A DNA stretch of 64,000 nucleotides from Xanthocytophaga agilis. Lineage in GTDB: Bacteria; Bacteroidota; Bacteroidia; Cytophagales; 172606-1. Below, piece by piece: positions 18,689 to 29,500 of the stretch; the first letter of the stretch is position 1; every line of letters begins with the position of its first letter. The stretch spans positions 349,127 through 413,126 of the forward strand of contig NZ_JASJOU010000006.1 in NCBI RefSeq assembly GCF_030068605.1. The letters are read 5' to 3'. The translations under genes and the position numbers were made by a program. The notes below the pieces were generated by a model. The model searched no databases and was not told the origin of the DNA. It saw nothing but the letters and a program-made list of their open reading frames with translations.

Positions 18689-19022
18689 AGTTGTTAAAAT
18701 TTATATAAACTCAGAAGCCTTTAGTCTAAAAAGATGTTATTTTTGAGTTAAAGATAAAAGATACTTTTGAATGCCTGAATGATAAAGTCGTTCTTATTTG
18801 AGAGACAGAAAAATATAGTCACCAACTGAACGTTTTTATAGATAGAACACCTTCTTTTTTTATTTGTGACAATTGTCTGATTATCAAAAATGTATATTTT
18901 ATGTCAAATTTTAATAACCATTTATAATTAAAAAATTATTTTACTCGATATTGGTATTATTAAAAATAATACATACCTTGCATTCGCAATAAGAAACTTT
19001 CACGATTAAAAGACCTATACAA
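18689..19022. other. Divergent intergenic region upstream of recA
   Basis: About 334 very AT-rich bases between divergent genes. A weak promoter-like pair (TTGG near 18953 and TACCTTGC near 18974, about 20 bases apart) precedes recA. I see no SOS box of the known LexA types and no other structure. Confidence 0.35.
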
Positions 19023-20114
19023 ATGGCAGAAAAAGATAAGTCAGCAGATGACAAACTAGCAAAACTTAAAGCTCTGCAAACCACCATTGAGAAGTTGGAC
19101 AAGGCATATGGCAAGGGTACGGTGATGAAGTTGAGTGAGAATAAAATTATGGATATTGCTACAATTTCTACAGGCTCTATCGGTTTGGATATTGCTTTGG
19201 GAATTAGTGGCGTACCTCGCGGACGTATTGTTGAGATTTTTGGACCGGAATCTTCAGGGAAAACAACTTTGACGATGCATTGTATTGCAGAGGCACAGAA
19301 AGCTGGCGGACTTGCTGCATTCATCGATGCAGAGCATGCTTTTGATCGTGTGTATGCTGAGAAACTAGGTATTGATGTTAGTAACCTATATATAGCTCAG
19401 CCAGATAATGGTGAGCAAGCCTTAGAAATTGCAGAGAACCTGATTAGCTCAGGAGCCATAGATATCATCGTGATTGACTCTGTTGCTGCATTGGTGCCCA
19501 GAGGTGAACTGGAAGGTGAAATGGGAGATAGCAAAATGGGCTTACAAGCACGTTTGATGTCTCAGGCATTGAGAAAACTGACTGGTACAATTAATAAAAC
19601 AAATTGTTGTTGCATCTTTATTAACCAGTTGCGTGATAAGATTGGGGTTATGTTTGGTAGTCCGGAAACAACTACTGGTGGTAACGCATTGAAATTCTAC
19701 GCCTCAGTTCGTATGGATATCCGTAGAATTGGGCAGATCAAAGAAGGTGCTGACAATGTGATTGGTAACCGTACCAAAGTGAAGGTTGTGAAGAATAAAC
19801 TGGCACCTCCTTTCAAAGTGGTAGAGTTTGATATTATGTATGGTGAGGGTATCTCAAAAATTGGTGAAATTATAGATTTAGGTGTAGAGCTTAGCATCAT
19901 CAATAAATCTGGTTCTTGGTTCTCTTATGAAGGAAGCAAGATCGGACAAGGCCGTGATGCTGTGAAAAAGATGTTGGAAGACAATCCTGAACTAGCAGTT
20001 GAGATTGAAGGTAAAATTCGGAAGAAATTCAAAGAAGGCGCTGATGTGGCTGAGGAACCTTTGACTCCGGAAGAGGCTAAAGAAGCGAAAGAGATTGTAG
20101 AAGACGAAGCATAA
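19023..20114 (+). CDS. recA: Recombinase RecA
   Basis: The DNA strand-exchange protein of homologous recombination. The 363-residue protein has the usual length with no intein. Walker [10 protein letters not shown] is at 74-82, the RecA signature region [14 protein letters not shown] is near 225, and the Walker B segment [18 protein letters not shown] is near 150. The C-terminus is acidic, as is common. It is single-gene, with a terminator at 20119-20154. Confidence 0.98.
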   Translation: MAEKDKSADDKLAKLKALQTTIEKLDKAYGKGTVMKLSENKIMDIATISTGSIGLDIALGISGVPRGRIVEIFGPESSGKTTLTMHCIAEAQKAGGLAAFIDAEHAFDRVYAEKLGIDVSNLYIAQPDNGEQALEIAENLISSGAIDIIVIDSVAALVPRGELEGEMGDSKMGLQARLMSQALRKLTGTINKTNCCCIFINQLRDKIGVMFGSPETTTGGNALKFYASVRMDIRRIGQIKEGADNVIGNRTKVKVVKNKLAPPFKVVEFDIMYGEGISKIGEIIDLGVELSIINKSGSWFSYEGSKIGQGRDAVKKMLEDNPELAVEIEGKIRKKFKEGADVAEEPLTPEEAKEAKEIVEDEA

Positions 20115-20118
20115 TTAT

Positions 20119-20154
20119 AAAAAGAAGCCTCATTCTTCAATGAGGCTTCTTTTT
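20119..20154. terminator. Bidirectional terminator between recA and the aldolase
   Basis: A perfect 16-bp stem (20119-20134 / 20139-20154) has a 4-base loop and A and T runs at its ends. It lies between convergent genes. Confidence 0.9.
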
Positions 20155-20167
20155 TATGTGTGAAATC

Positions 20168-21196
20168 TTAAACAGTAGCTTTATGCAATACTTCAGAAAC
20201 TTTTGTGAGCATTTCGTCATCAAAATCAAGATGTGTTACAAAACGTATTTGTTCCTTTCCAAATGCTGAAGCCAGAATTTCATTGGCTTTCATATAATGA
20301 AGTAACTTTTGGGTGATTTCTGACGAAGGCAATGTGAAGATAACAATGTTAGTCTGAACAGGTAGTATGGACGTAACATAAGGTAAATCATTTAGGGTTC
20401 TTTCAAGATCCCTTGCTCTTTGATGATCTTCTTTCAGACGTGTTACATGATTATCTAAAGCATAAATACCAGCAGCTGCCAGATAACCAGCTTGTCTCCA
20501 TGCTCCTCCAAATACCTTACGGATACGTCTGGCTTTTGCTATATGTGCTTTTGTTCCTACTAATACAGATCCGACAGGTGTACCCAAACCTTTAGAAAGG
20601 CAAATGGAAATTGTATCAAAATAGCTTCCAATTTCTTTAGTTGTCTGATTGGTTTCAACCAGGGCATTAAACAGCCTTGCTCCATCCATATGAAGTGGAA
20701 GATTGTACTGCTTACAAACCTTATTTATCTCTGCTATTTGGTCTGTTGTATAATAACACCCTCCTCCTTTGTTTACTGTATTTTCTATTTCTACCAATGC
20801 TGTCTGGGGGAAATGAATATCATCTCCGTTAATATTAGCTATTACCTGCTCTGCTGTAAATATTCCTCTCTGACCATCGAGCAAACGGATAGAAGCTCCA
20901 GAGTTAAAGGCGATACCTCCTCCTTCATAATTGTAAATATGCGAAAGTTTATCACAGATTACTTCATCTCCAGGCTGTGTATGTACCTTGATGGCAATTT
21001 GATTAGTCATTGTTCCGGAAGGGCAGAATAAACCAGCTTCCATACCAAACAATTGTGCCGCCTTTTCCTCCAAGGCATTTACAGTTGGATCTTCACCATA
21101 CACATCATCGCCAACGATGGCTGAAAACATAACCTCACGCATTTCTTTTGTTGGGCGTGTTACCGTATCACTTCGGAGGTCAATAAATTTTGTCAT
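20168..21196 (-). CDS. ltaE: Low-specificity L-threonine aldolase
   Basis: A PLP enzyme that cleaves L-threonine or L-allo-threonine to glycine and acetaldehyde. The 342-residue protein has the family opening [20 protein letters not shown] and [20 protein letters not shown]. The cofactor lysine is Lys202 in [15 protein letters not shown], and the aspartate that binds the pyridine ring is in [11 protein letters not shown] (Asp171). It is a single-gene unit, convergent with recA and divergent from pheT. Stereo-preference cannot be told from sequence. Confidence 0.92.
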   Translation of the reverse strand: MTKFIDLRSDTVTRPTKEMREVMFSAIVGDDVYGEDPTVNALEEKAAQLFGMEAGLFCPSGTMTNQIAIKVHTQPGDEVICDKLSHIYNYEGGGIAFNSGASIRLLDGQRGIFTAEQVIANINGDDIHFPQTALVEIENTVNKGGGCYYTTDQIAEINKVCKQYNLPLHMDGARLFNALVETNQTTKEIGSYFDTISICLSKGLGTPVGSVLVGTKAHIAKARRIRKVFGGAWRQAGYLAAAGIYALDNHVTRLKEDHQRARDLERTLNDLPYVTSILPVQTNIVIFTLPSSEITQKLLHYMKANEILASAFGKEQIRFVTHLDFDDEMLTKVSEVLHKATV

Positions 21197-21275
21197 AGTT
21201 TGCTATGGTTTTAGTTTTGCAGATGTATATATTTCAGCTATTTTAATTTCCATCGGAACTGCATAATAATTTTTT

Positions 21276-21283
21276 TACTTTTG
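21276..21283 (+). promoter_or_regulatory. Putative -7 box of the pheT promoter
   Basis: TACTTTTG matches TAnnTTTG and lies 28 bases before the pheT ATG. There is no TTTG at -33. Confidence 0.45.
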
Positions 21284-21311
21284 CTGCTTCAATTTTAGTA
21301 AAAAATCGTAT

Positions 21312-23735
21312 ATGAAAATTTCCCTTAACTGGCTTAAGCAATACATTGACCTTCCTGAGTCTCCTGAAGAAATTGAAAAGCTCCTGACTCGGTCAGGATT
21401 GGAGGTGGAGCATATTGATGAGATACAGCCTATTCCAGGTGGATTACGTGGATTTGTTGTAGGAGAAGTACTAACCTGTGAGCGATTTGAAGTAAAGGAC
21501 AAAAAACTTAGTCTGACAACAGTAGATATTGGTACAGACACTCCTTCAACTATTGTTTGTGGTGCTGCTAATGTGGATGCAGGACAAAAGGTGATAGTCG
21601 CAACCATTGGTACTACCTTATATGACAAAGAAGGTAAACCTCTTTTTACCATCGACAAGAGAAAGGTATATGGACAACCTTCTGAGGGGATGATCTGTGC
21701 AGAAGATGAAATAGGCATAGGAACATCACATGATGGGATACTGGTGTTACAGACCGATTTGCCTAATGGTACACCTGCTGCAAAGTATTTCAATATTGAA
21801 CCGGATTATGTATTTGAGATTGGGCTAACACCTAATCGGGCCGATGCAGCTTCGCATATAGGAGTAGCTCGTGATTTGAAAGCATTACTGGATAGAGATA
21901 TGACTCTACCAGAAGTATCTGGATTTGCAGCTATAAAGGATACTACATTAGTTGAGATACTAGTAGAGAATAAGGAGGCTTGTCCTCGTTTTTGTGGAGT
22001 TTCTATTGAAGGAGTTAAGATAGGTCCATCACCAGACTGGCTACGCAAGCGACTGGAGGCGATAGGATTGAACCCGATCAATAATGTGGTTGATGTAACT
22101 AACTTTATTTGTCATGAGTTAGGACAACCCATGCATGCCTATGATGCAAATGCATTAGCAGGGAATAAGATTATTGTAAAAACATTGCCAGAAGGAACTC
22201 CTTTCACAACATTGGATAAGGTAGAACGTAAGTTATCCGCAACAGATCTGATGATTTGTGATGCAGAAAAGCCTGTTGGCATTGCTGGAATAATGGGAGG
22301 GTTGGATTCTGGAATCAAAGATACAACTACTAACGTTTTTCTGGAAGTTGCGTATTTTTCTGCTGATTGGATTCGGAAGACCGGGCAACGCCATGGTTTA
22401 AAAACGGATGCCTCATTCCGCTTTGAACGTGGTACAGACCCTAATCTGAAGCTATATACATTACAACGTGCAGCTTTGCTGATTCTGGAAGTAGCTGGAG
22501 GCAAAATTGCGTCTTCCGTTACAGATTTTTACCCTGAACCGATTGGTAACTTTGAGTTTGCTGTTACTTACAAAAACATCAATCGGTTGATTGGTAAAGA
22601 ACTTGGAAATGCCTACATCCGGAAGACACTTGAATCTCTGGATATTCAGATTCTGGATAAAACCGAGGAAGGTTTCCGTGTGTCTGTGCCTCCTTATCGT
22701 GTAGATGTACAACGGGAAGCAGATATAGTAGAGGAGATCCTGCGGATTTATGGTATTGACAATATTGAACTGTCAGACAATCTGAATACAGACTTCCTGG
22801 CACAGTTTCCGGAACCAGATCCAAATACCTTACAAGCAAAGATTACTTCTCTGTTGGCATCCAAAGGGTTTCATGAGATTCTAACCAATTCACTAACCAA
22901 GCCATTCTATGTACAGCAGTTTCCTGCTATAGCCAATGGGGAGAATGTAGAGATTCTGAATTATCTGAGTGAAGATTTGATGGTGATGCGTCAATCGTTG
23001 TTATTCTCAGGGCTGGAAGTGCTGGCTTATAATATTAACCGTCGTCAGAAGGATTTGAAAACCTTCGAGTTTGGTAAAATCTACTATAAGAAAGACGATA
23101 AGTATATAGAGAAGAAAAGGCTTTCAATATTTATAACAGGTGATCAGCATACGGAGAGTTGGATTAGCAAAAGTCAGCCTGTAGCATTTCATGATCTGGC
23201 AGCTGTAGTACTACAACTGCTACACCGGATGCAGGTAAAGAATATTGATAGTGTAGAAACAGAGAATTCTATCTATTCCTATGGATTGAGTTATCAGGTC
23301 AATAAACGGGAGATCGTATCATTAGGCTTATTGAAGCCGGGTGTCACAAAAGCAGCGGATATTAAAGTCCCTGTCTTTTATGCTGATATTGATTGGGAGT
23401 ATTTACTGAAGCAATACAATCCAAAAGTAGTATTCGCTGAGATTCCGAAGTTTCCAGAGGTGCGTCGTGACTTGTCATTGGTAATTGATAAATCACTCTC
23501 ATTTAAAGAAATTAAGGCGTTGGCTGAGCGTACAGAGAAGAAACTTCTTAAAGCAGTAAATGTTTTTGACATATACGAAGGTCAAAACCTGGGAGAAGGT
23601 AAAAAATCCTATTCTGTGAGCTTTACACTTCAGGATGAGAGCCAGACATTGACAGATACAGTAATTGAAAAGACTATGCAGAAGTTGATTCAATTGTATG
23701 AAAAAGAACTGGGAGCCGAAATCAGAGGTAAATAG
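21312..23735 (+). CDS. pheT: Phenylalanine--tRNA ligase beta subunit
   Basis: The beta chain of the alpha2-beta2 synthetase that charges tRNA-Phe. The 807 residues cover the whole family layout: N-terminal catalytic-like part MKISLNWLKQYIDLPESPEEI; EMAP-type tRNA-binding domain (about 40-155); the B3/B4 editing domain with NKEACPRFCGVSIEGVKIGPSPDWLRKRLEAIGLNPINNVVDVTNF (in parts: NKEACPRFCG and NNVVDVTNF, about 215-270); B5 domain (about 405-475); the catalytic-like core; and the C-terminal FDX-ACB anticodon-binding domain (about 710-805). The alpha subunit gene pheS is not in the window, so the two genes are unlinked here. Confidence 0.97.
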   Translation: MKISLNWLKQYIDLPESPEEIEKLLTRSGLEVEHIDEIQPIPGGLRGFVVGEVLTCERFEVKDKKLSLTTVDIGTDTPSTIVCGAANVDAGQKVIVATIGTTLYDKEGKPLFTIDKRKVYGQPSEGMICAEDEIGIGTSHDGILVLQTDLPNGTPAAKYFNIEPDYVFEIGLTPNRADAASHIGVARDLKALLDRDMTLPEVSGFAAIKDTTLVEILVENKEACPRFCGVSIEGVKIGPSPDWLRKRLEAIGLNPINNVVDVTNFICHELGQPMHAYDANALAGNKIIVKTLPEGTPFTTLDKVERKLSATDLMICDAEKPVGIAGIMGGLDSGIKDTTTNVFLEVAYFSADWIRKTGQRHGLKTDASFRFERGTDPNLKLYTLQRAALLILEVAGGKIASSVTDFYPEPIGNFEFAVTYKNINRLIGKELGNAYIRKTLESLDIQILDKTEEGFRVSVPPYRVDVQREADIVEEILRIYGIDNIELSDNLNTDFLAQFPEPDPNTLQAKITSLLASKGFHEILTNSLTKPFYVQQFPAIANGENVEILNYLSEDLMVMRQSLLFSGLEVLAYNINRRQKDLKTFEFGKIYYKKDDKYIEKKRLSIFITGDQHTESWISKSQPVAFHDLAAVVLQLLHRMQVKNIDSVETENSIYSYGLSYQVNKREIVSLGLLKPGVTKAADIKVPVFYADIDWEYLLKQYNPKVVFAEIPKFPEVRRDLSLVIDKSLSFKEIKALAERTEKKLLKAVNVFDIYEGQNLGEGKKSYSVSFTLQDESQTLTDTVIEKTMQKLIQLYEKELGAEIRGK

Positions 23736-23744
23736 TTACCAAAA

Positions 23745-23785
23745 TTCCGGGAGAAGTCAATTTTAGAAAGATTCTCCCGGAAAAT
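23745..23785 (+). terminator. Terminator of pheT
   Basis: A stem of ccgggagaa / ttctcccgg extended by A/T pairs, followed by attttat, lies just after the pheT stop. Confidence 0.75.
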
Positions 23786-23830
23786 TTTATTATATTACTA
23801 AAACAACACTCTTTCCACTGTAAGTAACCT

Positions 23831-24163
23831 ATGGAACTCAAAGACCTGATTGCACAGTTTGATCTTTTGGAAAAACGGTTGCAGGAGGTACTGGCAGAAA
23901 AGAATGATCTGCGTCGTCAGTTAGAACGTGCAGACGAGGAGCGTGAACAACTGCGAGGACACGTACGTCAGCAAGCAGATCTAATAAAAAAATTACAAAA
24001 AAAGCAAGAAACCCTACAAAACAATTTTCAAAAACAATTTAATATTACTAAAATTGTAAATTCAATAGGTGCAGATGTTAAAGATACTGCAGAGTTGAAG
24101 GGAAAAATAGAAGCTTATATACAAGATATTGATAAATGTATTGCGTACCTGAGTCAATCGTAA
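23831..24163 (+). CDS. Coiled-coil protein paired with ZapA
   Basis: A 110-residue protein that is an almost continuous coiled coil from residue 1 to 75 (heptads such as LIAQFDLLEKRLQEVLAEKNDLRRQLERADEE, given here in part: LLEKRLQEVLAEKND), with a short C-terminal helical region. The gene ends 6 bases before zapA, so the two are surely co-transcribed. By position and shape it could be a functional counterpart of the ZapB coiled coil that links ZapA to the divisome, but there is no clear sequence identity that I can see. Confidence 0.7.
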   Translation: MELKDLIAQFDLLEKRLQEVLAEKNDLRRQLERADEEREQLRGHVRQQADLIKKLQKKQETLQNNFQKQFNITKIVNSIGADVKDTAELKGKIEAYIQDIDKCIAYLSQS

Positions 24164-24169
24164 CGCAGC

Positions 24170-24457
24170 ATGGATGAGGTTATTTCGATTAAGATAAAGA
24201 TTTTAGATAAAGAATATCCACTGCGGATTCCTGCTGCTGAAGAAGAATTATATCGTGCAGTAGGGAAAGAGCTAAATGAACGTTGCCGCGAGTTTCGGGA
24301 AAACTATGGGGCACGGGCTGACAAGCAAGACATCCTGTCTATGGTAAGTTTTGTGGCCATGTTGGAAAAATTTAAACTCGAAGCCGAGAAAGACACATTA
24401 CAGAATACAGTTACTCAAAAGATTGTATCATTACAAAATTTACTCCATCCATCTTAA
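24170..24457 (+). CDS. zapA: Cell division protein ZapA
   Basis: Bundles FtsZ filaments at mid-cell. The 95-residue protein is within the family length. The N-terminal beta domain has ISIKIKILDKEYPLRIPAAEEE (in parts: KILDKEYPLRIPA), followed by the helix LYRAVGKELNERCREFRENY and the conserved ADKQDILSMVSFVAMLEKFKLE segment. It is translated 6 bases after the coiled-coil gene and followed by a probable small RNA and rny. Confidence 0.88.
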   Translation: MDEVISIKIKILDKEYPLRIPAAEEELYRAVGKELNERCREFRENYGARADKQDILSMVSFVAMLEKFKLEAEKDTLQNTVTQKIVSLQNLLHPS

Positions 24458-24483
24458 CAGATAGAGTTCTTCTATTATATCTC

Positions 24484-24590
24484 TCCTGCCTGTTTGTCTG
24501 CATTTGCATTTAAAGACAGCATAAGGGTACATAGAGTGTACCTGTCTGTGCTTTACATGTGGTCTACGTTTCACTTAAAGACAAAAGGAA
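24484..24590 (+). ncRNA. Candidate 6S-type RNA between zapA and rny
   Basis: The 134-base zapA-rny gap can fold into one long, interrupted hairpin. Outer arms tttgtct (24493-24499) and agacaaa (24579-24585) pair. A weaker tgcat/atgtg pairing (24499-24503, 24557-24561) follows. An inner stem agaca (24514-24518) / tgtct (24543-24547) closes ggtac (24526-24530) / gtacc (24538-24542) around a 7-base loop. A long rod with an open central bubble is the 6S RNA shape, and 6S genes near zapA are known in several phyla. The call is from position and hand folding only; ends are approximate and overlap the rny leader. Confidence 0.4.
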
Positions 24591-24591
24591 A

Positions 24592-26190
24592 ATGTCTAAT
24601 ACAAATTTTTTGATTCTCTCATTGGTAGTTGAGGTAGTCATCGGTGTAATAGTTTGGTTAGTCCTGTTTCGGATCTTTGCTAAGAAATCTCTGAAAAGAC
24701 GTGAAGAAGAGATTGACGAAAAAGCACGCCTGATCATAAAGGAGGCGGAAATCCATGCAGAGACTATCAAGAAGGATAAGATACTGGAAGCAAAAGAAAA
24801 CTTTTTGAAGCTCAGAACGGAGTTTGAAGAGGAATCAAATAAGAAAAAGCAAATTATTATTACGAACGAAGGTAAGCTAAAACAGCGAGAGCAAAATCTG
24901 GTGCAAAAGGAACAAGCTGTTTCTAAAGCACTGGAGCAGACTAAACGCAAGGAAGACGAACTGGATAAGCTAAAAACAGATTTAGTCGAACAGCTTGAAG
25001 TTGCCACAAAAAAGCGTGATGAGGCTGAAAAAATGCGTTCATCACAAATTGAGCAATTGGAGAAAATCGCCAATCTGAAAGCGGAAGATGCCAGAAATCA
25101 GTTGATTGAAACACTGAAAAGTGAAGCTGAGTCAAAAGCATCAACTTATGTTAAAAATATTGTAGAAGAAGCTAAGCTAACTGCTACAAAAGAAGCCAAG
25201 AAGATAGTTATAGAAACTATTCAACGTACTGCTGCTGAACAAGCTATAGAGAATGCCGTATCTATATTCAACATTGAGTCGGATGATGTAAAAGGAAAGA
25301 TTATTGGTCGGGAAGGTCGCAATATCCGGGCATTGGAAGCTGCTACCGGAGTAGAGATTATTGTAGACGATACACCTGAAGCAATCATTATATCTGGTTT
25401 TGATCCGGTGCGTCGTGAAATTGCCCGTTTGTCATTGCACCGTTTGGTGCAGGATGGTCGTATTCACCCTGCCCGCATTGAGGAAATTGTAACAAAGACA
25501 ACCAAGAGTATTGAAGAAGAGATTGTTGAAATCGGAGAGCGTACTGTAATAGATTTAGGTATTCATGGTATACACCCTGAATTGATTAAACTGATTGGCC
25601 GGATGCGTTTCCGTTCTTCTTATGGACAGAATCTGCTTCAGCACTCACGTGAGGTTGCTAAGCTGTGTGCCACAATGGCTGCTGAACTGGGATTAAATGC
25701 GAAGATGGCTAAACGTGCCGGACTCCTACATGATATTGGAAAAGTATGGCCGGAAGAACCTGAGTTGCCACACGCTATCTTAGGTATGGAACTGGCTCAG
25801 AAATATAAGGAACATCCGGATGTATGTAATGCTATCGGCGCTCACCACGATGAAATTGAGATGACTGCAATGATATCGCCGGTTATCCAAGCATGTGATG
25901 CTATTTCCGGTTCTCGTCCCGGGGCTCGTCGTGAAGTGATGGAATCGTATATCAAACGTCTGAAAGAACTGGAAGAGTTGGCTGTGAGTTTTGATGGCGT
26001 TCAAAAATGTTTTGCGATTCAGGCAGGACGTGAATTACGTGTTATGGTAGATGCTGAAAATGTAACAGATGATAAGGCGAATAACCTCTCTTTTGAGATA
26101 GCCCAGAAGATTGAAAAGGATATGCAATATCCGGGTCAGATTAAAGTTACGGTGATTCGGGAGATGCGTTCTGTAAATTACGCGAAGTAA
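24592..26190 (+). CDS. rny: Ribonuclease Y
   Basis: A membrane-anchored endoribonuclease that starts mRNA decay. The protein has 532 residues from the ATG at 24592. I prefer this start to the in-frame GTG at 24559 because the ATG is preceded by AAAGGAAA and the typical opening, a single N-terminal membrane helix (about 4-26), follows directly. Next come a long coiled coil (about 30-200), a KH domain (about 220-285, [17 protein letters not shown]) and the HD domain with [21 protein letters not shown] (about 376-396; metal-binding His-Asp pair). It ends at the terminator 26214-26246. Confidence 0.95.
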   Translation: MSNTNFLILSLVVEVVIGVIVWLVLFRIFAKKSLKRREEEIDEKARLIIKEAEIHAETIKKDKILEAKENFLKLRTEFEEESNKKKQIIITNEGKLKQREQNLVQKEQAVSKALEQTKRKEDELDKLKTDLVEQLEVATKKRDEAEKMRSSQIEQLEKIANLKAEDARNQLIETLKSEAESKASTYVKNIVEEAKLTATKEAKKIVIETIQRTAAEQAIENAVSIFNIESDDVKGKIIGREGRNIRALEAATGVEIIVDDTPEAIIISGFDPVRREIARLSLHRLVQDGRIHPARIEEIVTKTTKSIEEEIVEIGERTVIDLGIHGIHPELIKLIGRMRFRSSYGQNLLQHSREVAKLCATMAAELGLNAKMAKRAGLLHDIGKVWPEEPELPHAILGMELAQKYKEHPDVCNAIGAHHDEIEMTAMISPVIQACDAISGSRPGARREVMESYIKRLKELEELAVSFDGVQKCFAIQAGRELRVMVDAENVTDDKANNLSFEIAQKIEKDMQYPGQIKVTVIREMRSVNYAK

Positions 26191-26213
26191 TTATCTGAAA
26201 AGAATACAAAAAC

Positions 26214-26246
26214 AATCCCTTATTAGATAGTCTCTAATGAGGGATT
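26214..26246 (+). terminator. Terminator of rny
   Basis: A 14-bp stem with one G-T pair (26214-26227 / 26233-26246) is followed by ttgtttta. Confidence 0.88.
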
Positions 26247-26542
26247 TTGTTTTATAGTTATGGGTTCGTATATATTTCGTTTAAGTACAAAGATTGTCTA
26301 ATGCTATAGCTATTATTTTTCGATTCATTTCTACTTTCAATGTTCCTCACATTAAAGAAGATTATACCCTGCTAATTCTGACAGAGGCCTAGCTGCTGAT
26401 AGTGGAAGTGCCTGATTTAAAAAGTTTTAAATCATATTGCAGATATTCTTTTTTTTTCTGAAACTTAACTTTGAGGAAACATCTCTTCTATTCATCCTCA
26501 GTACTTTTACATATATTTTCAACAAACCTTTACTTACAATTT
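26247..26542. other. Gap upstream of the secreted nuclease
   Basis: About 300 AT-rich bases. They contain an in-frame TTG at 26471 that would add 24 residues to the nuclease, but the sequence there does not look like a signal peptide. No clear promoter box is seen. Confidence 0.35.
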
Positions 26543-29500
26543 ATGCAACATTTTTTACCCCTTACTAAGCGGGTGGCTATGCTGTTGTGTTTCTGGCTAT
26601 GTAGTTTTACTGCCTGGGCACAAGTATCCATTACAACGCTTAACTCTGCTTATACGCAAGACTTTAATAGCCTGGCCATTAGTGGAACTGGCACCGCCGT
26701 TCCTACAGGGTGGACATTTGCAGAAAGTGGTACCAATGCCAATGCAATCTATACTGCCGGGACAGGCTCCGGAACAGCCGGAGATACGTATAGTTTTGGT
26801 TCTGCAAGCGCAACAGACAGAGCCTTCGGTGGATTGCTTTCAGGTTCTCTTACCCCAACCATTGGGGCTGGATTTACTAACAATACAGGAAGCACAATCA
26901 CCTCTCTGACGATTGTGTATACAGGTGAGCAATGGCGTATTGGTGCAACCTCAGCCAACCGGACAGTGCGTGATACACTAAACTTCCAGTTTAGTACCAA
27001 TGCCACCTCACTAACTACTGGTACCTGGCAGAATGCAGATGTGCTGGATTTTGTTTCACCTGTAGCTCCAGGAACCACTGTTGGTGCTCTGGATGGAAAT
27101 GTTACTGCCAACCGTCAAACCTTGTCAACAACGCTTACGGGTCTTTCTATCCCTGTAGGTGCTACTATCTGGATACGGTGGGCAGATGCCAATGTGGCTA
27201 GTTCAGATGATGGATTGGCTGTTGATGACTTTTCTCTAACTGCGAATGGAGAGGTAGCCAATCCAATCCCAACCTTGACAGTCTCTTCCAGTACAATAGG
27301 GTTCGGGGAAATAGCTGCCAATACTACTAGTGTAAAGTCCTTTACGATAACAGGAAGTAATCTTACAGATAATGTAAAAGCAGTTGTTACAGGTTTGGGT
27401 TACACCATCTCAAAAGATAGCATCACCTTTGACACATTGGTATCTTTCACATCTGCAGAGGTAAGTACTCCCAAAAAAATATTTGTTCGTTTTACGCCTG
27501 CAGCATTTGGTTCCTTCACAGGTACAATAGCCATAAGCACTACAGATGCTATAACACAAACTGTAAATCTGAGTGGTTCTTCTGCTAATCCTTTTGAGCA
27601 GAACTTCAATGTCTGCTCCGCCACACTTCCTGGTGGATGGAGCCAGTATAGTGTAACAGGTGCACAAACCTGGGCTTGTACTACTTTTGGACGTACAGGT
27701 AATGCTGTGCAAATCAACGGATATTCAGGTGGGGCTGTCGAGAATGAAGATTGGTTGATCTCTCCTGCTCTTGATCTGACCGGACTTACCTATCCGTTAC
27801 TTTCATTCTGGTCTCGTACTGCTTTTACAGGTCCAACATTGAAACTACTGGTTTCTACCAATTATAGTGGAACAGGAAATCCTTCTGCAGCTACATGGAC
27901 AGAGTTGAATGGACAGTTCCCATTAATCAATTCAGATGTATGGACGCAGTCAAGTGGTATCAATCTGGTGAACTTTAAACAATCAGGTGTATACGTTGCT
28001 TTTGTCTATACTTCTTCACCTGCATTAGAAGCTGCCCGATGGACAATTGATGACTTTTCTATTATCAATTCAACAATGCCGCCTTCTCCTCTTTTAAGTA
28101 CATCGATTACACCTCTGACAGAGTTGTATTTTGAAAGCAGTGTCAATGTGCCTTCTGCTGCCAGATCGTTTCAGGTATCTGTAGCTAATGCTACATCTGA
28201 TCTGACTGTGTCTGTTCCTGCACCTTTTCAGCTTTCAAAGGATGGAAATAATTTCTCAGGATCTGTAGTGTATTCGATATCAGAACTTGACTTTACGAAT
28301 ACAGTATATATTCGTGCACTGCCTGCTATTGAAGGAGCGTTTGCCGGACGTATACAGCTTACAAGTGGTTCTATTCAAAGTGCACAGGGGTACGCTACAG
28401 CTTCATCTATTAGTAAGAATAAGACTTTTGACGTGGCTACTATGAATGTGGAGTGGTTTGGGCATCCTAGTAATGGTCCTTCTAACAATGCGCTTCAGGC
28501 TGCTAACCTTCGTACATTGATTAACCGTCTGGATGTAGATATATTTACACTGCAGGAGATTTCGGATACAGTATTGTTTGTTGATAGTGTAGCCAATCTT
28601 CTTCCTGGATATAAATATGTGGTATCCCCTTATGTCTCTAACCCTGAGACAAATGATCCCTACGCACAAAAGGTGATAACTTTGTACAAGACCACTACTG
28701 TTTCTAAGCTGAGTTCAAAAACACTACTGACAGGAGTTAATGTAAATACATTGACTAATTATCCGGGAGGTGATCCAACACGTTTCTGGGCTAGTGGCCG
28801 TTTGCCTCTTTTACTGGATGCACAGGTAACTATCAATGGAGTAAGTAAGCGTGTTGCCGTAGTAAATATTCACGCACGCGCAAACTCTGGAGATGATATT
28901 AGTCGCTATCAGATGAGAGCGTATGATGTAAAGGTGCTGAAAGATACACTGGACGCTTACTATGGTAACGTTGCTTTATTACTTCAGGGTGATTACAACG
29001 ATGATGTAGACTCTACAGTCGCTCCTATTCCATCGCCACTGATCTCTTCCTATCAGCCTTATGTACTGGATAGCACTCATTACAAAACAGCTACCCGTGT
29101 ATTGAGTGATGCAGGACTTCGTTCTTATATCACTCAGGCTAATGTGATTGATCATATCACGATGACAGATGAATTGTTCTCAGAACATCTGGCTGGCTCT
29201 ACCCGTATCGATTATGCCTTGAATTATATTACTAATTATGAGAATACACTGTCTGACCACTTGCCTTCTCTTACTCGTTTCAAATTTAAGTCAGCACCAA
29301 CTGTAGCTGTAACTGCACCGGCTGCCGGATCTGTCATTCTGAAGGGAACAGACGTGGTAGTAACTGCAACTGCTTCAGATGTGGATGGAAATATTGCAAA
29401 AGTTGAGTTTTATAATGGAATAACGTTGTTAGGTACAGACTATACTAGTCCATATTCTTATACCATCTCTCAGGCTGCTACTGGCACATATACACTGACA

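Noticed and set aside
21275..21793. 172-codon frame opposite the start of pheT
   Set aside because: It is antisense to a well-conserved gene and mirrors its codon structure; no motifs of its own.
24559..24591. GTG start for rny at 24559
   Set aside because: The ATG at 24592 has a ribosome site and begins the membrane anchor; the GTG lies inside the candidate RNA.
26749..27717. Minus-strand frames opposite the nuclease gene
   Set aside because: They reflect the repetitive Thr/Ser/Gly codons of the coding strand.
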